A DNA stretch of 64,000 bases from Leucothrix mucor DSM 2157 (GCF_000419525.1 NZ_ATTE01000001.1:2712655-2776654); one strand, 5' to 3'. Shown: positions 11,301 through 19,797, counted from the first letter of the stretch. The notes: a model not told the origin generated them from the letters alone. Translations and numbers: made by a program.

Positions 11301-11932
11301 CTGGCACTCCCCCAAACCGGAGCTTCGCCCCTGAAATACAAGGCTGCCTCATAATAGGCATCAACGATTGGTGTTGAACCATTAGCCGTCCAACTTGCTA
11401 AAATCTGTGGTAAGAAAGTACGAACAGTGTCCCCTGCCGCAGGATTAGGCAAGCGATCCTGGTCCAGATCGAAATATCCAGCCGTTGCACCATCATTCAT
11501 GGAAGCTGGAAGTAAATTAGACAACATAATAGGCGTTGCTTCGTCATCAATCGGTGAGACTGGAAACGAGATACCGTGAGGATAGGGATTAGAACCAGTG
11601 CTATTCGGGTTATAACCGCTTGAATGACTGTAAGAAGTCATCGTCTGATTACTAAAGCCCATCAGACCAATACTTAAATTCTTGATATCAGGATCAGACA
11701 CCACGGCATTAAAAGCCGCACTCAATGATGAGATTCGTGTATCAGGGCCCGAGCCAATCTGAGTATTCATACTGCCGGACTGGTCGAGCAAAAACAGGAT
11801 ATTTGGCTTACTGGGAGGTATTTCATCAGAAAATATTTCAATATCTTCCGCAAACGCTCCTCCCATGAGCAATACACCAGTCATCGCAAGCAACATTGAA
11901 CTTACATATTTCAAGGCTCTTTGATAATACAT
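8381..11932 (-). CDS. pilY1: PilY1-type pilus tip adhesin with VWA domain
   Basis: Probably the tip-associated adhesin and mechanosensor of type IV pili. The 1183-residue product has a Sec signal (about 1-28) and a von Willebrand A domain with the MIDAS motif DQSGS at Asp50. The VWA domain is interrupted by a cysteine-rich insertion, with 16 Cys between residues 242 and 357. The C-terminal part is a beta-propeller-like PilY1 domain holding EF-hand-like loops (DKNKNGKVD, DMDNNGSID followed by RLYFGDTGGN, DLDDDGVVT). In Pseudomonas aeruginosa the equivalent calcium site controls extension and retraction. AGGAAGA lies 8 nt above the ATG. It sits between pilX and pilE. Confidence 0.93.
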   Translation of the reverse strand: MYYQRALKYVSSMLLAMTGVLLMGGAFAEDIEIFSDEIPPSKPNILFLLDQSGSMNTQIGSGPDTRISSLSAAFNAVVSDPDIKNLSIGLMGFSNQTMTSYSHSSGYNPNSTGSNPYPHGISFPVSPIDDEATPIMLSNLLPASMNDGATAGYFDLDQDRLPNPAAGDTVRTFLPQILASWTANGSTPIVDAYYEAALYFRGEAPVWGSASPEKIQAAHPSSYSGTIISDLSERLTGNTRTCNTPDCGANCLSITGTGTCPTGDTSCYLGTNCTTTTQDWSYSCNEATEADCLASNPAYTSCSAVSYENCTNTCNGGRHPESGACLGTTTSSCNTNSYFNCIIPTDVTSCDRERFQCDEVANDATIVANATYVSPMTNQCQSNAIVLLSDGQPFVNNDSDTDATRASVKTLISRIADCAPIAGQALPETADNSLADGRCGPELAEFLATMDQSDSVDGDNVINTYTVGFGVESNPEAENYLKSLASSGGGSYFPASGTDSLITAFKSIIESVTATARSFAAPVYTVDTDSLLAHSNDIYLPLFENSSLPGWKGNIKKFKLNASGEIIDRTGALAIDGQGVLKAAAVDFWTETTSVDVDSNPVTSGGFANRIDPASRNLLTENTTGLVALNASNVSKAQLGDSSMADAYQNQLISYIQGYEADGVTARGEMGDILHSKPTVVSYTNQQVLFFGTNEGYLHAIDASDSSVAGAGGTEKFAYMPSSLLKNIDGLLKNTELTGPLKRIYGVDGTITVWVNDKNKNGKVDTADGDTAYLYFGLRRGGNAYYALNISNPDNPSLLWKIENTGDFSQLGESWSKPVLGKLRYKKSGSVVLDDVLVFGGGYDSRVDEETLSARTALSTTKGNGVYIVNATTGALIWSYTGGNLQHSVPGNIRVLDMDNNGSIDRLYFGDTGGNIWRADLNADDVDSDASLYDVTNDARVSKLASLGGTGSDYRKFFYEPDVAFFKHNGRYVLVLSIGSGYRSHPMNTSISDRFYVLYDENVLNIPETAPAALTDSDLISSVTLAGNDFLTTTHKGWYKDLTVGHGEKVLASAVTFLNKIIFTTFTKTDTVTSTGVGDSCTSLTSTQTQAYVLDLMTASPTVDLDDDGVVTAADEYAVISHGDILDSPQLVFNEPSNCTTEGCNQYVDIRVGKSLLPLVDENTVDGNVDLGDFLPKVYWVNE

Positions 11933-11993
11933 TACTGTCTTCCTGTTTGTTTTTATTATGCAGCCCGCAAACCGGACTTAATTTCTATCTGTT

Positions 11994-12524
11994 TTAATTA
12001 CTAACCGTAGCATTTAATGGCGGCACATAAACGGCCACACCCATAACATGCTTGGCTTTAGCACCGGTTCCCTTTAAACGAGACTCAGCATCAATCTGAT
12101 ATAGCTGGCAAGTTACACCACCTGCTGAGGCAGACGCGCTGGTTGACATAGCAACACCAGTAACTGCAGGGCAAGCACTATAACCAACATAGCCAACACT
12201 CGCACTAGAGCTCAAACTACCACCGGTTACAGCCTCATTAGGCAGATCAGCCGCAGGTACCGCTTTATTTCTACCTGGCGTGTTGATCGCCGCCTGATTG
12301 ATATAATTCATATTAGCCGTACGGCTCAGAGTCGATTCCACACCCTGAAATACCATCATTGAAGCAATACTATTGCCGGCAATTTGCGTGTTGATATTAG
12401 CAAGTTTTACCGAACCGACACTTAACACTGTCAAGATCAACAAAATCGCTAAGGCCCACAGCAGGACCACACCGCGCTGTTGCTTGTAACCCGGCCCCCT
12501 GCCTTGATAACTTAACTGACTCAT
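11994..12524 (-). CDS. pilX: Type IV pilus assembly protein PilX
   Basis: The 176-residue product starts with a short basic tail and then QQRGVVLLWALAILLILTVL, a PilX N-terminal hydrophobic helix. After the Gly it has V-V-L-L-W where classical prepilins have F-T-L-I-E, so Glu5 is absent. The helix continues into NTQIAGNSIASMMVFQGVES, typical of the family. The globular part is small and rich in Ala and Ser. GGAG lies 7 nt above the start. It lies between pilW and pilY1 in the minor-pilin operon. Confidence 0.88.
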   Translation of the reverse strand: MSQLSYQGRGPGYKQQRGVVLLWALAILLILTVLSVGSVKLANINTQIAGNSIASMMVFQGVESTLSRTANMNYINQAAINTPGRNKAVPAADLPNEAVTGGSLSSSASVGYVGYSACPAVTGVAMSTSASASAGGVTCQLYQIDAESRLKGTGAKAKHVMGVAVYVPPLNATVSN

Positions 12525-12533
12525 CCATAACTC

Positions 12534-13355
12534 CTATAAGGTGACATTGCGCAAGCGAATGGTAGTAGTGAAAACTGCGCGTAGATAGCGATCATTCGTA
12601 TTGATAATCGCATCCTCAGATAAACGATAACTACGTGCTTCATTCGCCACAGCAATAGGACGTAGAGAACGGACGAGTACTGCAATATTAACGCTCACCA
12701 CACTACCCCAGCTGGTCACATTGGCGGAGCTTACATAACGATCCGGCGTACCATCGGCATTGTTATCCTCGCCATAAGTGAGCTGAAGGTTTTCAACACC
12801 TTGAGCAATTGTCTGAGCCGCAGTATTTCGTGAACCGCTACACCGTAGTTCAGGAACACCCGCAGCGTCTGGAGCAACATAAAAATAGTTATAAATTCTT
12901 GCCGCTGCACTGGTTGCACCGCTACCCATACGACAGCTAGCAGGTAACTGAACTGCACCACAGTCAGTATTAAGCAGATCATCACCCAAATAGATCACAC
13001 CAACCGTGTCGCCATAAGCCGTATTATTGGCCATCGGCGAGAACATACTGGTATCCAGCACATTATCACTACCGTCACTGCATGATGAATTAGCCACCGC
13101 TGACGTAATAAATACTTCACTAGTCGGCGCTGCTGATGTTGAGGAGTAGCCAGTATGCTGAATAACTTCCGTCAGCTGCTCCAATATGGCTCGTCCATTA
13201 TCCTGCAAGAGGGATAACTCATTGGTAGTAATATTGGAACGCTTGTTGCCTAGATAAACAGATGAAATACCGACAATAATAAACAGACCGATAATCATTG
13301 CGACCATCAGCTCAAGTAAAGATAGGCCCGCTTGGCGTTTAGGAGATCGCATCAT
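12534..13355 (-). CDS. pilW: Type IV pilus assembly protein PilW
   Basis: The 273-residue product has the prepilin signal QAGLSLLELMVAMIIGLFII, with cleavage after Gly and a conserved Glu5. The family motif NKRSNITTNELSLLQDNGRA follows. I chose the ATG at 13355 because TTGGAG sits 6 nt upstream; a longer reading from TTG at 13367 would consume that site. Only 1 nt separates it from the pilV stop codon, indicating coupling. It is probably part of the pilVWX-pilY1 tip or priming complex. Confidence 0.9.
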   Translation of the reverse strand: MMRSPKRQAGLSLLELMVAMIIGLFIIVGISSVYLGNKRSNITTNELSLLQDNGRAILEQLTEVIQHTGYSSTSAAPTSEVFITSAVANSSCSDGSDNVLDTSMFSPMANNTAYGDTVGVIYLGDDLLNTDCGAVQLPASCRMGSGATSAAARIYNYFYVAPDAAGVPELRCSGSRNTAAQTIAQGVENLQLTYGEDNNADGTPDRYVSSANVTSWGSVVSVNIAVLVRSLRPIAVANEARSYRLSEDAIINTNDRYLRAVFTTTIRLRNVTL

Positions 13356-13356
13356 G

Positions 13357-13884
13357 TCATTCTCCAATGAGCGTATTAATGGTCATCGTACGGTCGGAAA
13401 CACTTGCTCCGCCTTCCTCATCGCCTAGCGTCTGTTCTTGCCAGTCAAGCTGCAGCGTGACGCCTTCACGACAGGTCGTCGCGCAACTCACTCGCAAACG
13501 ACTATTACTCAAGTCAGCATTCATGCCACCTGGCGACGTACCAACACTGCCACAATAAGCACTGAATAAATCATAATTTGCCAACTGTTCAGAGCTGCAA
13601 TTAGCTGTCGTCGCACTGCAGTCAGCCGCAGGTGCCGCATTACAGTTAAGCAGATTACTATCAAAAACGTAATTGGTTGCAATCACACCTTGCGGATTGG
13701 CGCGCAAACGCTCTAGCAAAGATTGGATATGGTGAGCGGCTTTATTTTTAGAATAGGATTGCTGATTACCTTTAAGGCCAACCAGCTGCATTCCTGCAAC
13801 GCCTAGTAAACCGATACTGACAATCAGTACGGCAACTAACATTTCTATAAGACTGAAGCCTTTTTCTGTCCGTGACACATGCAT
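13357..13884 (-). CDS. pilV: Type IV pilus modification/minor pilin PilV
   Basis: The 175-residue product has the prepilin motif EKGFSLIEMLVAVLIVSIGL, followed by LGVAGMQLVGLKGNQQ, which is diagnostic of PilV. The C-terminal region contains eight or so cysteines (for example NCNAAPAADCSATTANCS) that could form disulfides in the periplasm. It is the first gene of the pilV-pilW-pilX-pilY1-pilE cluster. No fimT or fimU homologue precedes it here. I found no convincing sigma-70 or sigma-54 promoter in the 190 nt upstream. Confidence 0.88.
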   Translation of the reverse strand: MHVSRTEKGFSLIEMLVAVLIVSIGLLGVAGMQLVGLKGNQQSYSKNKAAHHIQSLLERLRANPQGVIATNYVFDSNLLNCNAAPAADCSATTANCSSEQLANYDLFSAYCGSVGTSPGGMNADLSNSRLRVSCATTCREGVTLQLDWQEQTLGDEEGGASVSDRTMTINTLIGE

Positions 13885-14076
13885 TAGATACGGCAGCCTC
13901 TATTGTTTTTATATACGGCAAAGTATTAAGCATCGGTGGTATTTCAGTGAGAAACAGCCCGAAAACTTCTATTAATTTCGGACAATTGTAACGACTCAGG
14001 CACCTTTAGGGAAAGTACCTCCTATCAGGCCATTAATTAAGCACTGAAAAAAGTGAAGTGCTAACTATTTGAAAAA

Positions 14077-15423
14077 CTAAGTTAAATGAAGGTTTTTTTG
14101 GTAAAACTCGATGAGTTTTCCGGTAGCGGGAACGTCGATAGGCTGCCCTTTTTTCCAGACCACTTGTCCGTTAACAATGCTACACACAACCGACGAGCGA
14201 AACTCATTCCCATTGAAAATGGTCCAGCCGGCTTCAGAGATCACATCTTCGTTGCGAGCGATAAAAGAATCCTGCAAGTCTACCAGCACCAAATCAGCCC
14301 AATAGCCTTCACGGATATAGCCACGATCAATCAATCCATAATTTTCCGCAACGGAGTGACTGGTTTTCTCAACAATCAACTCTAGGCTAAAAATCTGATC
14401 TTGGTAATGCTCAAGAATTGATGGCAATACAAACTGCGCCTGAGGTAAGCCAGATGGCACATCAAAGTACATGCCCTGCTTTTCATCCCACGGCCAAGGC
14501 GTATGACCACTACTAATATGATCAATATTGCCATCCAGCAGCCCCTGCATCAGCGCCGCACGATCAACATCCGTCTTAATGGCAGGCTCATACTTGAGCA
14601 AAGAGCCCTTTGCCGCATAATCAGTTTCCGAAAAACTTAGAAAGTGGCTGCATACATCAGAGGAAATAAGCTTCTGATCGCTCTTTTCGCGCTCCAACAA
14701 ATCTACTTCAGCAGCAGAAGATAAGTTGAGTAAATGCACTCGACAATGATTTTTACTCGCTAACTCCAGCACATGACCGGCCGCCAGCAAGCAAGCATCC
14801 TCACTATGAATTTTGTGATGTAAATTAAAGGGAATATCATCCCCATAGATTTGACGATAACTTTCTTCATTGGCCAATACCGTCGGCGCATCTTCAGCAT
14901 GCACATTGACTAGCACTGGAGATGCCAGCAACACTTCCTCAAGGTACTCAAGGTTATCGATACGATAAGCATCGTCTGGCGTCGACATATTCACCAAAGC
15001 ACCACAACAGGCCGGCAACTCTAGCTGCGATAGCTCTTTTAAATTGGAGTTACTAACCGGCAGGTAGAAAGAAGTATTTACCACCAATTGACCCGCTGCC
15101 TGGTCCTGAAAGCGTTGAATCTGCGCGGCCTCGGTAAATGGCTCAGATAACGCCGGCATCAGCATGACAGAAGTAATACCACCTGCTAGCGCAGCACGGC
15201 TTTCTTGTTGCAGGTGTTCGAGTGAGGTATTGGCGGTTACAAAATGATTGTCGATCATTCCCGGCATCAGGTGTTTGCCGGCAGCGTCAATAAATTCGTC
15301 AGAAGAAAGGTGACTCAGGTCAGGCGCGATTCGTTGAATACGGCCATCTTGGATAAATACATCCACCTCGCGAATCACGCCTTCATTCACTATCTGTGCA
15401 TTGCAGATCAGTAATGTCGTCAT
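14077..15423 (-). CDS. Dihydroorotase homologue with altered metal-binding residues
   Basis: The 448-residue amidohydrolase resembles dihydroorotases of the Bacteroidota type throughout; IREGYWADLVLVDL near the C-terminus is characteristic. The usual metal-binding DxHxH after the first strand reads DNHFV here: His60 is kept but the second His is Val62. The substrate-binding FRxPG that normally follows is missing. The late catalytic aspartate in the usual TDHAP motif is Gly306, in SSGHTPW. The middle histidines (NVHAED, RVHLLN) remain. It may therefore be a non-catalytic homologue, as known for PyrC-prime proteins that support aspartate transcarbamoylase, or it may have another substrate. It lies 20 nt below folA. 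Confidence 0.8.
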   Translation of the reverse strand: MTTLLICNAQIVNEGVIREVDVFIQDGRIQRIAPDLSHLSSDEFIDAAGKHLMPGMIDNHFVTANTSLEHLQQESRAALAGGITSVMLMPALSEPFTEAAQIQRFQDQAAGQLVVNTSFYLPVSNSNLKELSQLELPACCGALVNMSTPDDAYRIDNLEYLEEVLLASPVLVNVHAEDAPTVLANEESYRQIYGDDIPFNLHHKIHSEDACLLAAGHVLELASKNHCRVHLLNLSSAAEVDLLEREKSDQKLISSDVCSHFLSFSETDYAAKGSLLKYEPAIKTDVDRAALMQGLLDGNIDHISSGHTPWPWDEKQGMYFDVPSGLPQAQFVLPSILEHYQDQIFSLELIVEKTSHSVAENYGLIDRGYIREGYWADLVLVDLQDSFIARNEDVISEAGWTIFNGNEFRSSVVCSIVNGQVVWKKGQPIDVPATGKLIEFYQKNLHLT

Positions 15424-15443
15424 AGGCTCAGAGGATTTAATGA

Positions 15444-15944
15444 TTAATGATTGCCGGCTCTCTCAAGCTGCTCGAATCGGTAAGGCCATGGATTTTTCTC
15501 ATCGGCCGAATGCTTCTCAACACTCACTTGCTGCCATTTCAATTCAGTATAGTCGGGAAAAAAGGTATCTCCCTCGAATTTGGCATCAATGTGGGTGAGG
15601 TATAACTTATCCGCCATTGGCAATGCTTGCTCATAAAGCTGCTGCCCACCAATAATGAATACTTCAGCTGCGTTTTCATTATCAACATCATCTAAAGCAG
15701 CATGAATATTGGCAAACACATCACAGCCAGGCAGTACTAATTCACGATTACGACTCAACACAATATTGCGACGACCGGGTAATGGCTTACCGATAGACTC
15801 AAAAGTCTTACGACCCATAATCACCGGACATCCCATTGTACTGCGCTTGAAGTAGGCCAGATCAGCCGGCAAGTGCCAAGGCATCTTACCATCTAATCCA
15901 ATCACTCTTTTTTCCGCTAAAGCGGCAATCAGTGAAACAATCAT
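15444..15944 (-). CDS. folA: Dihydrofolate reductase
   Basis: Reduces dihydrofolate to tetrahydrofolate with NADPH. The 166-residue product contains the start MIVSLIAALAEKRVIGLDG, the substrate motif MPWHLPADLAYFK with the catalytic acid near Asp28, and the NADPH-binding VIMGRKTFESIGKPLPGR. The length is normal. Its ATG overlaps the sspB stop codon by 4 nt (ATGA), so translation is probably coupled to the sspA-sspB genes upstream. Confidence 0.96.
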   Translation of the reverse strand: MIVSLIAALAEKRVIGLDGKMPWHLPADLAYFKRSTMGCPVIMGRKTFESIGKPLPGRRNIVLSRNRELVLPGCDVFANIHAALDDVDNENAAEVFIIGGQQLYEQALPMADKLYLTHIDAKFEGDTFFPDYTELKWQQVSVEKHSADEKNPWPYRFEQLERAGNH

Positions 15945-16342
15945 TTTACAACGCGTAATGAAGGACGAGAGCTGGGCTTTGGTGGCTCAGGATCTGGGTC
16001 CGGCTCGGTCGGTGGCTCAACCTCAGACTCAGGCATCGGCTCAAACATCATGCCTTCACTATTCTCTGCAGCATAGACCGCACGAATGGCATGAATCGGC
16101 GCGAAAATCTCAAAAGGCTTTCCACCAAAGCGCGCATTAAAGCTAAGCCACTGATTATCAATCGAGAAATTCTGAACAGCGCTCGGTGAGATATTCAGGA
16201 TTATACGGCCCTCATCCACATACTGGCGTGGCACCTGAACTTCAGGCACTTCCGCATCAATCAATACGTGAGGAGTGAGGCCATTATCGATAATCCACTC
16301 GAAAATAGCTCGCATCAGATAAGGACGGTTCGAAGTCATCAT
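15941..16342 (-). CDS. sspB: ClpXP protease specificity-enhancing factor SspB
   Basis: Delivers ssrA-tagged proteins to the ClpXP protease. The 133-residue product starts MMTSNRPYLMRAIFEWIIDNG, with the substrate-binding fold including DNQWLSFNARFGG. It then has a flexible acidic and Pro-rich linker and ends in the ClpX-docking tail LRVVK, which matches the known XB motif. Its start overlaps the sspA stop codon. The sspA-sspB pairing is conserved in beta- and gammaproteobacteria. Confidence 0.95.
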   Translation of the reverse strand: MMTSNRPYLMRAIFEWIIDNGLTPHVLIDAEVPEVQVPRQYVDEGRIILNISPSAVQNFSIDNQWLSFNARFGGKPFEIFAPIHAIRAVYAAENSEGMMFEPMPESEVEPPTEPDPDPEPPKPSSRPSLRVVK

Positions 16343-16968
16343 GGGCGTATCGATTTTTCCGCTTCAGTTAATGAGAACTGGAACATTTCACGTGAGAACA
16401 CGCGATCCATATAACGCATCAACGGTTTTACATCGTTGGCTGGCAAATCAATTCCATACTTAGGCAAGCGCCACAGTACCGGAGCGATAGTGCAATCGAC
16501 CAATGAAAATTCAGTGCTTAAGAAGTATGGCTTGATGGCAAATACATCAACAGCAGACAATACGCCTTCACGCAAAATACGGCGAGCTTCATCAGCTTTC
16601 ACTGAATCATCACCATCCATATCACGCAGCAAGCTGTACCAATCTTTTTCAATACGGTACAAGGCTAAACGAGAGTGGGCACGAGTAACCGGATCAACTG
16701 GCATCAATGGCGGGTGCGGGAAGCGCTCGTCCAAATATTCCATGATCACACGGGCATCGTACAGCACTAAATCACGATCAATTAAGGTCGGAGCCGTGTT
16801 GTAAGGATTCAATTCCGCAAGATCTTCTGGCTTATTATTCGGATCGATCTCTATGATATCTACGGTGATATCTTTTTCGGCCAAAACGATCCTGACTCTA
16901 TGACTATCCGGACAATCCGGTAGTGTAAATAACGTCATTACAGACCGACGATTGGAAACTGAACTCAT
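16339..16968 (-). CDS. sspA: Stringent starvation protein A
   Basis: An RNA polymerase-associated protein with a glutathione-S-transferase fold that alters transcription in starvation and acid stress. The 209-residue product has the thioredoxin-like N-domain (MTLFTLPDCPDSHRVRIVL) and the NPYNTAPTLIDRDLVLYDAR segment, followed by a helical C-domain. The ATG 30 nt inside the gene, before TLFTL, is an alternative start. It lies downstream of petABC, separated by a strong terminator, an arrangement seen widely in the class. Confidence 0.94.
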   Translation of the reverse strand: MSSVSNRRSVMTLFTLPDCPDSHRVRIVLAEKDITVDIIEIDPNNKPEDLAELNPYNTAPTLIDRDLVLYDARVIMEYLDERFPHPPLMPVDPVTRAHSRLALYRIEKDWYSLLRDMDGDDSVKADEARRILREGVLSAVDVFAIKPYFLSTEFSLVDCTIAPVLWRLPKYGIDLPANDVKPLMRYMDRVFSREMFQFSLTEAEKSIRP

Positions 16969-16992
16969 TCAAATTCTCCCAAAACCACAAGC

Positions 16993-17027
16993 AAAAAAAG
17001 GCCACCCCGCTCATTTGCGGGGCAGCC
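16993..17027 (-). terminator. Rho-independent terminator of petABC
   Basis: CCCCGC (17005-17010) pairs with GCGGGG (17017-17022) around a 6-nt loop, and an outer GGC/GCC pairing extends the stem. Seven A residues at 16993-16999 give a U tract on the minus-strand transcript. It separates petC from sspA. Confidence 0.85.
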
Positions 17028-17051
17028 TCGGGATATTACAGTAAAACTGGT

Positions 17052-17813
17052 TTAATGAATATCCTTCCAGAACTCTTTCTTAAGGAAATACGCAATAACA
17101 AAGAACACCGAAAGGAATAACAACGTCAGTATACCATAGAAAGTACGGTGTAACTGTGCAGGCTCTGCAACATAAACCAAGAAGCCAGTCAGATCACGTG
17201 CCAACTGATCATACTCACCCGGAGACATCTTGCCTGGCTCAACCAGTTTCAATGTTTTGGTGATATGGCCATGGCCGTCATCGTGCTCTTCCAGCTCCTG
17301 CATACCTTGCAGCTCAGCCAAGACATGAGGCATACCTACGTTAGCAAATACCATGTTGTTAACGCCCAAAGGACGTGAGTCATCGCGGTAAAAGCCTTTC
17401 AGGTAGCTGTAGATCCAGTCTCCGCCGCCACGAGAGCGAGCAATCAATGTCAAATCCGGAGGCGACGTACCAAACCAACGCGCAGAATCCTTTACAGGAA
17501 TCGCGTTAGTCATCAAAGCACCCGGCTTATCAATCTCGTTATCTTCATCACGAGTGAAAATCAGAGACTTAATCGTCTCTTCATCCAAACCTAAATCCTG
17601 AGCAACACGATTGTAACGGCTGAACTTCAAAGAGTGACAACCCATGCAGTAGTTCGTGTAGAACTTAGCACCACGCGCCAGACTTAGCTTGTTATCAAGG
17701 TTAACGTTAGCATCTTGCAGCTCAACTTCACCACCTGCCGCATGAACTGCCGGTGATGCAGCAAAGCTCAATACCGCTGCAGCTAATAGTAATTTCAATG
17801 ATTTCAAATTCAT
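17052..17813 (-). CDS. petC: Cytochrome c1 of the bc1 complex
   Basis: Passes electrons from the Rieske protein to soluble or membrane cytochrome c. The 253-residue product has a Sec signal (cut near AVHAA), the heme attachment site CMGCH at 56-60, and a C-terminal membrane anchor (about 225-243). The probable heme Met ligand is in the NVGMPHVLAELQG region. Its ATG overlaps the petB stop (ATGA). It is the last gene of petABC and is followed by the terminator. Confidence 0.96.
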   Translation of the reverse strand: MNLKSLKLLLAAAVLSFAASPAVHAAGGEVELQDANVNLDNKLSLARGAKFYTNYCMGCHSLKFSRYNRVAQDLGLDEETIKSLIFTRDEDNEIDKPGALMTNAIPVKDSARWFGTSPPDLTLIARSRGGGDWIYSYLKGFYRDDSRPLGVNNMVFANVGMPHVLAELQGMQELEEHDDGHGHITKTLKLVEPGKMSPGEYDQLARDLTGFLVYVAEPAQLHRTFYGILTLLFLSVFFVIAYFLKKEFWKDIH

Positions 17814-19201
17814 CCTGTTACCCTCGTTGGAACGTCCTTCTCTGCATTTGCTTTAGCTACAAACTTTGGCAACAACAGGGTTGTCGCAAGGTAAATAACC
17901 GGAATCAACATCATTTCCCAGAACAAGCCACGCTGATTTTCAGTGAAGCTTGGGTCCAATCGCAGGTAATCCCACAACAGCACTGGCACCAACAGAATCA
18001 CAAACCACATTACATAGTTAGCTTGATGTGGGCGGCTGTGTACATAAGTCACCGCAAAGAATAGGAAGTAAATCTGCGTAGCACGCGTTCCTAACTCACG
18101 GAACTCATCGGTTACTGCCAATACACCCAAGAAGCCTAATACGATGAACGTAACAGCGAACCAAGTGATATTGATCAGGTGAGCCATGTTGCGGTAGCGG
18201 ATTGATTTAATCGGGTTCTTATCCAACCAAGGCAGAACAAACAGCACTGCGATCGCGGCGAACATCGCCAGAGTACCATACCAAGGATCAGGTACTGCAC
18301 GTAACACGGTGTAGAATGGTGTGAAGTACCAAACCGGTGCAATGTGCTCAGGCGTCTTCAGCGGATTAGCAGGCTCAAAGTTTGCATGCTCAAGGAAGTA
18401 TCCACCACCTTCAGGCATAAAGAAGATAATCGCGAAGAATACAATCAGGAAGCCAACCACACCCACAATATCTTTCACTGTGTAGTAAGGATGGAAACGA
18501 ATGCCGTCTAACGGAATGCCATTCTCATCTTTATATTTCTTGATCTCAACGCCATCTGGGTTGTTAGAGCCTACCGCATGCAGTGCAACGATATGAACAA
18601 ATACCAGACCGACCAGAATCAATGGCACTGCCACAACGTGGAATGCGAAGAAACGGTTTAGAGTTGGATCAGAGATTACGAAGTCACCACGAATCGTCGT
18701 AGAAACCACATCACCAATAAATGGAATCGTGTTAAACAGGTTAATGATTACCTGCGCACCCCAGAAAGACATTTGGCCCCAAGGCAGCAAATATCCCATG
18801 AATGCTTCAGCCATCAGCGCCAAATAAATCAGCATACCGATCAGCCATACCAACTCACGAGGTCCTTTAAAGGAGCCGTAAATCAGGCCGCGGAACATGT
18901 GCAGATAAATAACGACGAAGAACATCGAAGCACCCGTAGAGTGCATATATCGAATAAACCAGCCACCTGGCACATCACGCATGATGTACTCAACGGAAGT
19001 AAACGCCATTGCGGCGTCTGGTTTGTAGTGCATAGTCAAAAATACACCAGTAACAATCTGCAATACCAAAATCAGCATTGCCAGCGAACCAAAGAAATAA
19101 AAGAAGTTAAAGTTCTTTGGTGCGTAATATTCAGCGATGTGCTTGTTCCACGTATCTGTCAGTGGAAATCGCGCATCAATCCAGTTTAATAATCCATTCA
19201 T
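17810..19201 (-). CDS. petB: Cytochrome b of the bc1 complex
   Basis: The quinol-oxidising, di-heme b membrane subunit. The 463-residue protein has eight or so transmembrane segments. Heme-ligating histidines are visible in RYMHSTGASMFFVVIYLHM and in the FFAFHVVAVPLILVGLVFVHI region. The Qo-site motif usually written PEWY is PVWY here (HIAPVWYFTPFY). The ATG overlaps the petA stop in TAATG. The middle subunit gene of petABC. Confidence 0.97.
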   Translation of the reverse strand: MNGLLNWIDARFPLTDTWNKHIAEYYAPKNFNFFYFFGSLAMLILVLQIVTGVFLTMHYKPDAAMAFTSVEYIMRDVPGGWFIRYMHSTGASMFFVVIYLHMFRGLIYGSFKGPRELVWLIGMLIYLALMAEAFMGYLLPWGQMSFWGAQVIINLFNTIPFIGDVVSTTIRGDFVISDPTLNRFFAFHVVAVPLILVGLVFVHIVALHAVGSNNPDGVEIKKYKDENGIPLDGIRFHPYYTVKDIVGVVGFLIVFFAIIFFMPEGGGYFLEHANFEPANPLKTPEHIAPVWYFTPFYTVLRAVPDPWYGTLAMFAAIAVLFVLPWLDKNPIKSIRYRNMAHLINITWFAVTFIVLGFLGVLAVTDEFRELGTRATQIYFLFFAVTYVHSRPHQANYVMWFVILLVPVLLWDYLRLDPSFTENQRGLFWEMMLIPVIYLATTLLLPKFVAKANAEKDVPTRVTG

Positions 19202-19797
19202 TAAGCCACTCCCCCATCTTCACCAATACGAACCAGAGTATCTGTCTTGTAATAGTAAGGTGGTACCACCAAATTGGTTCCGGCCGGCGATCCTTTCATG
19301 ACGCGGCCTGCAAGGTCAAAGCGTGAACCGTGGCATGGGCAATAGAAGCCACCTACCCAGTCACTACCTAAATCTGCGGGTGCCACTTCAGGGCGGTACG
19401 TCGGGGAACATCCTAAATGCGTACAAATTCCAACCATTACAGCATATTTCTCGTTACGCGCACGGGTCGGGTTCTTTGCATACTCTGGCTGTTGAGAAAC
19501 AACATCAGAATTCGGATCCTTCAGCTTAGGATCAACCGTCGGTAGAGATGCCAGCATCTCATCGGTACGATTAACAACCCAAACCGGCTTACCACGCCAG
19601 ATAGTACGTACTAACTGACCCGGTTCAACTTTTGAAATATCCACTTCAACGGGAGCACCTGCGGCCAGTGCGCGTGCACTAGGAGTCAGGGAACCAATGA
19701 AAGGGATTGCTATCGCGCCAACACCTACTGCGCCAACAGCTGAGGTAGCACCGATAAGAAAACGTCTGCGTTTCTTATCCACTCCGGTATCTGCCAT
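19201..19797 (-). CDS. petA: Rieske iron-sulfur protein of the bc1 complex
   Basis: The 198-residue protein has a twin-arginine signal-anchor (KKRRRFLIGATSAVG), so it is exported folded by Tat and stays anchored by its N-terminal helix. The [2Fe-2S] cluster motifs CTHLGC and CPCHGS are intact. It heads the petABC operon and overlaps petB by one base. The promoter must lie in the 372-nt region shared with the divergent DUF2189 gene. Confidence 0.97.
   Translation of the reverse strand: MADTGVDKKRRRFLIGATSAVGAVGVGAIAIPFIGSLTPSARALAAGAPVEVDISKVEPGQLVRTIWRGKPVWVVNRTDEMLASLPTVDPKLKDPNSDVVSQQPEYAKNPTRARNEKYAVMVGICTHLGCSPTYRPEVAPADLGSDWVGGFYCPCHGSRFDLAGRVMKGSPAGTNLVVPPYYYKTDTLVRIGEDGGVA

Noticed and set aside
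13357-13367. Longer pilW start at a TTG at 13367
   Set aside because: The GGAG ribosome-binding site would be inside the gene; the ATG at 13355 is well placed after it.
14041-14076. Terminator after the dihydroorotase homologue
   Set aside because: A 6-bp pairing (AGCACT/AGTGCT) exists but the loop is long and no clean T run follows on the minus strand.
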